A stretch of DNA of 64,000 nucleotides. Source: Adiantum capillus-veneris (Eukaryota > Streptophyta > Polypodiopsida > Polypodiales > Pteridaceae). Below the pieces are notes generated by a model. That model had not been told where the DNA came from and made no database searches. It saw only the letters and a program-made list of their open reading frames with translations. The position numbers and the translations under genes are program-made. Shown piece after piece: positions 57,397 to 64,000 of this stretch; within the stretch, counting starts at the first letter, position 1, and every line of letters begins with the position of its first letter. The stretch covers positions 75,478,791 through 75,542,790 of the forward strand of contig CM043948.1 of the NCBI GenBank assembly GCA_014529385.2. Direction: 5' to 3'.

Positions 57397-57768
57397 TTGT
57401 GCCATGGAAGATATGGGCAACATGGTCAGTCATGCAGTTGTTGCAGGTGCCTTGTTTACAATACCCATGATGGAATGACACAATTCACAACATCCAACTC
57501 CACGTTTCCAAGCTTAATAGACCTGCAAGAGTCTGCATTGTGCCAAAAACCCATTGACTCTAGTTATCACCATAGAAATTGTTTTTTGGGAACATGTAAA
57601 AAGTTACCAAGAGTGCCCATGTATGTTGGGCACCATGACGACATGAGCAAAACCTTGATGGTTGGCCAGAACTTTTTAGTGAATGTAGAAGAGCCAGGTG
57701 AAGACTTCAACATCTTGAAGTGCACTAACACCAAGTTCTTGGCCATAAAATCTGAAAGGGATGACTAG
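57397..57768 (+). CDS. Unrecognised Cys-rich open frame
   Basis: 123 codons with a Cys cluster near the start (CSCCRC at residues 13-18) and further Cys at CFLGTC and KCTN, plus several His (YHHRN, GHHDD). The pattern could be zinc-binding. I recognise no family. It lies between the two AAGTGCTT arrays. In-frame continuation past the TAG at 57766 and the following frames retain coding-like text (FYNKLNGHDDTYVLLDDKPL near 57810-57880), so this may be a scrap of a larger transposon protein. It is not claimed as a functional gene. Confidence 0.35.
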   Translation: MCHGRYGQHGQSCSCCRCLVYNTHDGMTQFTTSNSTFPSLIDLQESALCQKPIDSSYHHRNCFLGTCKKLPRVPMYVGHHDDMSKTLMVGQNFLVNVEEPGEDFNILKCTNTKFLAIKSERDD

Positions 57769-58079
57769 CATAACCGTATTTAAAAAAACTCATTTTTCAT
57801 TGAGGGACTCTTCTACAACAAGTTAAATGGGCATGATGATACTTACGTCCTTTTGGATGACAAGCCCCTTGATTTTCACTACTCCTACCCAATGTGATGC
57901 ATTGATTTTTGATGTGCTTGTTGGTGGAAAGTGAGCCTAATTTATATGACTTGTTGAATGATGTATTTGAACAAATCTATAATAGCATGCCCTTAGAGGA
58001 GAACTTGTAAGTTCTAACTTTGAATCACTCCCCTAAGATGTTCATATCTTCGACAGTAGTGCCTACCACCTTTGCACCA

Positions 58080-58465
58080 CATATGAGTACTTTCAAAACA
58101 CTTAGAGAGCACTGTGAACCACTTGGAAGAACATTCAATCCACTTGACAACCACTTGATGATAGCTTTCAGACCACTTGCCAAGCACTTTTGGGTCACTT
58201 GTCAAGAACTTTTAAACCACTTTAAATCACTTTTTGACCACTTGAAATCACTTTTTGAGCACTTGACAAGCCCTTTTTACCATTGGTAAGCACTTGAGAA
58301 GCACTTTTAGGCCACTAGACAAGCACCTTTAGACCACTTGCAAGGTACTTTAGGACCACTTGCAAGCCACTTTAAGATCACTTCACAAATTGAACTTACA
58401 GGCTACTTGACAGGCACTAACAATCCCGACGCAAACACTTAGAGACCACTTGACAAGCACTTACT
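58080..58465 (+). repeat. AAGCACTT-motif array, inverted relative to 55970-57240
   Basis: Repeats of 'accacttgacaagcactt' type, about 20-22 bp. 'aagcactt' is the reverse complement of 'aagtgctt', so the two arrays are opposed and bracket 57241-58079. The array runs straight into the first unit of the gypsy-derived tandem array. Confidence 0.9.
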
Positions 58466-58853
58466 AGTTCTTTTGAGGTTAACATCAAAGATCATACCTC
58501 ATCTCTAGATATGAATAGGTGTGCCCTTTCCTAATTATGGATTCTCACCACTTACTTAAAGGATACAGACACTAAACTAAAAATAAGAATATATCATACT
58601 TTAGGTTTTGCACATAGTAGACCACACACTTGATAAAATTTACTCACTTCCCAGACCTCATGAGCTACCCTAACGGGGGTTCTCATTCAAAACAACAACA
58701 TTATATGTCGGCTAGCAATACACAATAGTTTCTTTCATCACTGCAAGAGATCCCTTAGGACCTATCTAGGAGATAACTTAGGTCTTGGCCCGATTTTCAA
58801 ACTTTCAAAATGCTCTACAATCGGTAAGAATACCAATTCTCCTTCCATGAAGG

Positions 58854-59432
58854 TTATTTGCTTATGTTTCTTGTCAGCATACTTTTTGTATACATCTTGT
58901 GCTTGTGAAATTTTTTGACAAAAGCAATTTTTAGCATATCCATATGATTTTGGATAAATTCCTTGACTTGTTGAATTTCCTCAGTAGCCAACCCCCTCGT
59001 AACTAGTGATCTAGGTTTAAAATTGTACGTAAGCATGAAAGGACTAAAGCGTGTTGTAACATGCTTAGCACTATTATAAGCAAGCTCTAGCACTTAGTCA
59101 ACTTGTTTAGTCTTCCCATCCATTTTTGGATGATATACAATACTCCTATTGTGTTGTATTCCCATGAGTTTGAAGAGAGCCCTCCAAAAGTGTTTGTTAA
59201 ACTTGGGATCACAATAACTCACAACCTTGCTGGGCAATCCATATAATGTGTATGGATTGCCAACAAATAGCTTAGATAACTTTGGAATTCTAAAAGTAGA
59301 CTGGGTCAAATTACAAAGTTTAGTTAAGCTATCTACAACCACCCATACTGAGTCATGACCATCGAGGGTGGTTGGTAGACCCACAATAAAATCCATAGAG
59401 ATACTTACCAGTTCTTTTGAGGTTAACATCAA
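58854..59432 (-). pseudogene. Gypsy integrase core, array copy 1
   Basis: SMDFIVGLPTTL (first catalytic Asp), VSYCDPKFNKHFWRALFK (second Asp), then YHPKMDGKTKQVD, where the family has DGQTERVN. The catalytic Glu position is Lys. After a TAG: LELAYNSAKHVTT, FSPFMLTYNFKPRS. A further frame at 58740-58850 reads EHFESLKIGPRPKLSPR, the GPF/Y-type module. Confidence 0.93.
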
Positions 59433-59803
59433 AGATCATACCTCATCTCTAGATATGAAGAGGTGTGTCCTTTTCTAATTATGGATTCTCACCACTTACT
59501 TAAAGGATACAAACACTAAACTAAAATAACAATCTATCATACTTTAGGTTTAACACATAGTAGACCACACACTTGATAAAATTTACTCGCTTCCCAGACC
59601 TCATGAGCTACCCTAACGGGGTTCTCATTCAAAACACCAACATTGTATGTCGGCTAGCAATACACAATGGTTTCTTTCATCACTGCAAGAGATCCCTTAG
59701 GACCTATCTAGGAGATAACTTAGGTCTTGACCCGATTTTCAAACTTTCAAAATGCTCTAGAATCGGTAAGAATACCAATTCTCCTTCCATGAAGGTTATT
59801 TGC

Positions 59804-60337
59804 TTATGTTCTTGTCAGCATACTTTTTGTATACATCTTGTGCTTGTGAAATTTTTTGACAAAAGAAATTTTTAGCATATCCATATGATTTTGGATAAAT
59901 TCCTTGACTTGTTGAATTTCCTCTGTAGCCAACCCCCTCGTAACTAGTGATCTAGGTTTAAAATTGTACGTAAGCATGAAAGGACTAAAGCATGTTGTAA
60001 CATGCTTAGCACTATTATAAGCAAGCTCTAGCACTTAGTCAACTTGTTTAGTCTTCCCATCCATTTTTGGATGATATACAATACTTATATTGTGTTGTAT
60101 TCCCATGAGTTTGAAGAGAGCCCTCCAAAAGTGTTTGTTAAACTTGGGATCACAATAACTCACAACCTTGCTGGGCAATCCATATAATGTGTACGGATTG
60201 CCAACAAATAGCTTAGATAACTTTGGAATTCTAAAAGTAGATTGGGTCAAATTACAAAGTTTAGTTAAGCTATCTACAACCACCCATACTGAATCATGAC
60301 CTTGGAGGGTGGTTGGTAGACCCACAATAAAATCCAT
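59804..60337 (-). pseudogene. Gypsy integrase core, array copy 2
   Basis: Nearly the same protein text as copy 1, with the same stop between VD and LELAYN and the same Lys in place of the catalytic Glu. Confidence 0.93.
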
Positions 60338-60779
60338 AGAGATACTTACCAGTGCTTTTCACGTTAACATCTAAGATCATACCTCATCTCTAGATATGAA
60401 GAGGTGTGTCCTTTTCTAATTATGGATTCTCACCACTTACTTAAAGGATACAGACACTAAACTAAAAATAAGAATCTATCATACTTTAGGTTTAACACAT
60501 AGTAGACCACACACTTGATAAAATTTACTCGCTTCCCAGACCTCATGAGCTACCCTAACGGGGTTCTCATTCAAAACACCAACATTGTATGTCGGCTAGC
60601 AATACACAATGGTTTCTTTCATCACTGCAAGAGATCCCTTAGGACCTATCTAGGAGATAACTTAGGTCTTGACCCGATTTTCAAACTTTCAAAATGCTCT
60701 AGAATCGGTAAGAATACCAATTCTCCTTCCATGAAGGTTATTTGCTTATGTTTCTTGTCAGCATACTTTTTGTATACAT

Positions 60780-61290
60780 CTTGTGCTTGTGAAATTTTTT
60801 GACAAAAGCAATTTTTAGCATATCCATATGATTTTGGATAAATTCCTTGACTTGTTGAATTTCCTCAGTAGCCAACCCCCTCGTAACTAGTGATCTAGGT
60901 TAAAAATTGTACGTAAGCATGAAAGGACTAAAGCGTGTTGTAACATGCTTAGCACTATAATAAGCAAGCTCTAGCACTTAGTCAACTTGTTTAGTCTTAC
61001 CATCCATTTTTGGATGATATACAATACTCATGTTGTGTTGTATTCCCATGAGTTTGAAGAGAGCCCTCCAAAAGTGTTTGTTAAACTTGGGATCATAATA
61101 ACTCACAACCTTGCTAGGAAACCCATATAATGTGTACGGATTGCCAACAAATAGCTTAGATAACTCTCAAATTCTAATAGTAGACTGGGTCAAATTACAA
61201 AGTTTAGTTAAGCTATCTACAACCACCCATACTGAGTCATGACCTTGGAGGGTGGTTGGTAGACCCACAATAATATCTATAGAGATACTT
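60780..61290 (-). pseudogene. Gypsy integrase core, array copy 3 (more decayed)
   Basis: DNA aligns with copies 1 and 2, but small changes (for example stops near 60902 and the altered 'aataatatctatag' end) remove long frames. Confidence 0.88.
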
Positions 61291-62311
61291 ACCAGTGCTT
61301 TTCAGGTTAACATCAAAGATCATACCTCATCTCTAGATATGAAGAGGTGTGGCCTTTTCTAATTATGGATTCTCACCACTTACTTAAAGGATACAAACAC
61401 TAAACTAAAAATCAAAATCTATCATATTTTAGGTTTAACACATAGTAGAACACACACTTGATAAAATTTACTCGCTTCCCAGACCTCATGAGCTACCCTA
61501 AGGGGGGGGCTCATTCACACCCCAACATTGTATGTCAGCTAGCAATACACAATAGTTTCTTGCATCACTGCAAGAGATCCCGTACGATCTATCTAGGAGA
61601 TAACTTAGGTGTTGGCCAAATTTTCAAACTTTCAAAATACTCTAGAATAGTTAAGAATACCAATTATGGATTCTTACCACTTACTTAAAGGATACAAACA
61701 CTAAACTAAAAATAAGAATCTATCATATTTTATGGATACTCTATCTATTTTCTAATTATGGATTCTCACCACTTACTTAAAGGATACAAACACTAAACTA
61801 AAAATCAGAATCTATCATATTTTAGGTTTAACACATAGTAGAACACACACTTGATAAAATTTACTCGCTTCCCAGACCGCATGAGCTACCCTAAGGGGGG
61901 GGCTCATTCACACCCCAACATTGTATGTCGGCTAGCAATACACAATAGTTTCTTGCATCACTGCAAGAGATCCCGTACGATCTATCTAGGAGATAACTTA
62001 GGTGTTGGCCAAATTTTCAAACTTTCAAAATACTCTAGAATAGTTAAGAATACCAATTCTCCTTCCATGAAAATTATTTGCTTATGTTTCTTGTCAGCAT
62101 ACTTTTTGTATACATCTTGTGCTTGTCAAATTTTTTGACAAGCAATTTTTAGCATATCCATATGATTTTGGATAAATTCCTTGACTTGTTGAATTCCCTC
62201 AGTAGCCAACCCCCTCATAACTAGTGATCTAGGTTAAAAATTGTACGTAAGCATGAAAGGACTAAAGCGTGTTGTAACATTCTTAGCACTATTATAAGCA
62301 AGCTCTAGCAC

Positions 62312-62659
62312 TTAGTCAACTTGTTTAGTCTTCCCATCCATTTTTGGATGATGTACAATACTCCTATTGTGTTGTATTCCCATGAGTTTGAAGAGAGCCC
62401 TCCAAAAGTGTTTGTTAAACTTGGGATCACAATAACTCACAACCTTGCTGGAAAATCCATAAAATGTGTACGGATTTCCAACAAATAGCTTAGATAACTT
62501 TGGAATTCTAATAGTAGACTCGGTCAAAGTACAAAGTTTAGTTAACCTATATACAACCACCCATACTGATTCATGACCTTGGAGGGTTGCTGGTAGACCC
62601 ACAATAAAATCCATAGTGATACTCTCCCATTTAGCATTGGGAATCTCTATAGTCTGCAA
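62312..62659 (-). pseudogene. Gypsy integrase core, array copy 5, attached to the parental pol
   Basis: Begins further upstream than the other units: IEIPNAKWESITMDFIVGLP. It has the second Asp (YCDPKFNKHFW) and again DGKTKQVD with Lys for Glu. This copy is contiguous with the HHCC and RNase H remnants to its right, so it is closest to the original arrangement. Confidence 0.93.
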
Positions 62660-63140
62660 GAGACCTCCTCCTTCAAGTGCTCTGCTTTATAAACTTGACA
62701 TTTTCTACAATGTAAGACATTCTTGAACATACATGTAATCGTGGCCAATAAAGCTGTCATTGCATGAGTGCATAAGGTTTCTTTATGCTTGAGTGCCTTG
62801 CATGAGGACTATCATGACATTCATAAAACATTTGGCACCAAATGCTTGCATTTATTTTAGTAAACAAACTCTCCCTGCTTTTGGAGTACCCATCATCTAT
62901 GGAAAAAATCTTCCATCTTTGCAACTCATCACTTGAAAGAGGAGAACTAGGTGTAGAGGAAATGGCCATGCTACTAGCATTCGAGTGAGAAGGATCCCTC
63001 TTTTTGACATGGCTCCGCAGCTTGGAGTATGCATCATCATGCTCATATGGACCCTTCAAAGATTCCAAAAACTCACTTTGAAGTTTTGTGAAGAGAAGAG
63101 AGTTGAACTTAGAAATACGAATAAGAGCATCAACTACCAC
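62640..63140 (-). pseudogene. Gypsy RNase H end and integrase zinc domain
   Basis: VVDALIRISKFN at the start matches the 'VADALSR' end of gypsy RNase H. YECHDSPHARHSSIKKPYAL gives the two His of the H2C2 domain, and a frame change later HCRKCQVYK gives the two Cys. Order and strand agree with the array unit downstream. Confidence 0.88.
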
Positions 63141-63185
63141 ATTATATCATCCCTTATGATACCAAAGCTTTGCATCATACTCTTG

Positions 63186-63187
<2 letters not shown>

Positions 63188-63244
<57 letters not shown>
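63188..63244 (+). repeat. (GA)n microsatellite
   Basis: About 28 AG units. Confidence 0.99.
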
Positions 63245-63248
<4 letters not shown>

Positions 63249-63545
63249 AGCTCTTACAAGTATACACACAGACACTCACATAGATAGAGGCAAACCTTTT
63301 ACTTCTTCTTCTTCACTAACTCAAGATAAGATGTCTAGAAAAAAACATAGGGGAAAATAACAACATAAAGGGAAACTAGCACAACGATCTAGTGTGAACC
63401 ACTTGAGGTGCATCATTCTAGTAGGTAGACCACAACTCGGTGTAGTACAATTGTAGTATCACTTGCAAAGGTATACGTAGGCATGTCAATGATGATGATT
63501 GTCAGTGATAGTCATCCAAAAGTCATACACATCAAGCTTGACACA
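63245..63545 (-). other. Probable Copia LTR part and unassigned sequence
   Basis: On the minus strand, sequence downstream of the MITE continues TGTTGATGTGTCAAGC, which fits the start of the 3' LTR of the Copia whose end is at 63812-64000. The LTR's other border is not visible. No gene. Confidence 0.5.
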
Positions 63546-63553
63546 TCAACACT

Positions 63554-63803
63554 CTTGGGGGGCGGGGGTCACTATGTATAAATTGTGTATATCGCGTGCA
63601 TTCAAGAACTATTTTAGAAAATCCTTAGCTATGAATTTTGGAAAAATAAAATACACCCTTTTTCTATTCAATTTGTAATTTTGTTTTCCAATTTCATTTT
63701 GTGGTACCCTTTTGTATGTGAAAATGTGAGAAAAATGAAAATAAATAATCCCCTTTTCTACACTCACGTGATAGTCACATAATTATTAAGTGACCTCCCC
63801 AAG
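63554..63803. mobile_element. MITE copy 2, hAT-like
   Basis: 250 bp with perfect 8-bp TSD tcaacact (63546-63553 and 63804-63811). Termini CTTGGGGGGCGGGGGTCACT and, reversed, CTTGGGGAGGTCACTTAA. The interior aligns with copy 1 ('aaattgtgtatatc(a/g)cgtgc', 'ggtacccttttgtatgt', 'atagtcacataattattaag'). The G run here is short and interrupted. Confidence 0.93.
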
Positions 63804-63811
63804 TCAACACT

Positions 63812-64000
63812 CCCCCTCAACCTCAATGCCTTCTCTCGTATGCCAAGCATTGCTCGAATCATTGCAGCTTCTCCGCTCCAAGGGCCTTCATGAAGATAAC
63901 TGCATCTGTTCTCCACACACTCAAGGTCATGTCGGTTGTTAAGACCCTCTCTTTGATGAAGTGGTAATGCACCTCAATGTGCTTTTTCTTCCATGAAACA
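63812..64000 (-). pseudogene. Copia RNase H C-terminus and polypurine tract, cut by window edge
   Basis: Minus strand reads KKHIEVHYHFIKERVLTTD, then FMKALGAEKLQ and a stop, the end of Copia RNase H (usual TKHIE.HYHF...FTKAL). GTTGAGGGGGAG at about 63810-63821 is the polypurine tract, abutting TGTTGA. Neither Copia-A nor Copia-B by wording, so a third family. The rest lies beyond the window. Confidence 0.85.

Larger units (their letters stand above)
58466..62640 (-). repeat. Tandem array of a gypsy integrase-derived unit, about 942 bp
   Basis: Units start at about 58466, 59410, 60352 and 61293 (the marker 'gttaacatc' at 58478, 59422, 60363, 61306; spacing 944, 941, 943). The fourth is cut near 61665, followed by an 80-bp partial copy, then a fifth (about 61746-62615) that continues into the rest of a gypsy pol. 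Each unit covers the integrase core, its C-terminal part and downstream sequence. Later copies carry G-run expansions (ggggggg at 61503 and 61896). Confidence 0.95.

Noticed and set aside
56000-58465. CRISPR-like array from regularly spaced octamers
   Set aside because: Repeats are short, degenerate and without unique spacers of constant length; the setting is a plant nuclear genome.

Overview
This window is a transposon graveyard from a large, repeat-rich land-plant nuclear genome. The plant origin rests on Copia elements primed by initiator-Met tRNA, an Athila-type PBS matching plant tRNA-Asp, plant L1-type LINEs, a pentatricopeptide-repeat (PPR) remnant and a fragment that reads like the plant SP1/SPL2 (MULAN/GIDE) E3 ligase family. 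The PPR wording and one unusual LINE make a fern, lycophyte or bryophyte plausible, but that is inference. I see no intact host gene and no rRNA, complete tRNA gene or CRISPR array.

Layout. 1-16115: a large non-autonomous LTR element (tRNA-Asp PBS, decayed gag-like ORF, no pol) whose first bases are split by a nearly intact Copia element (Copia-A1, minus strand, 424-5974, one nonsense codon). 16116-20286: low-information DNA with a Copia protease fragment and tandem duplications. 20287-28840: LTR-like repeats, a gypsy integrase remnant, and a 5'-truncated Copia-A2 (24124-28007) that itself hosts a 1656-bp miniature LTR element (25425-27080, TSD ctaaa) carrying an apparent captured SP1/SPL2-like coding fragment. 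29873-33023: truncated Copia-B2 and gypsy scraps. 33100-35870: decayed L1-type LINE-A. 36020-36725: duplicated PPR fragments. 37500-40520: a 36-bp-arm hairpin, a truncated SINE-body copy and a SINE with a dimeric tRNA-like head, poly(A) tail and 17-bp TSD. 42038-47194: full-length but decayed Copia-B1 (TSD gggat). 47700-50300: simple and degenerate repeats. 50540-54020: LINE-B, of a different lineage from LINE-A. 54587-54706: a (CT)n(C)84 block between 9-bp direct repeats. 55400-58465: a 182-bp duplication carrying a MITE, then long arrays of an AAGTGCTT motif in both orientations. 58466-63140: a gypsy element whose integrase region is tandemly amplified in units of about 942 bp. 63400-64000: the 3' end of another Copia element with a second copy of the same MITE at its PPT/LTR junction.

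The genes do not form a pathway. The informative signals are nested insertions, element boundaries with target-site duplications, and derived families: the gene-carrying miniature LTR element, the MITE family with G/C-homopolymer termini and an empty-site control, the dimeric SINE, and the repeated-motif gag-like protein.
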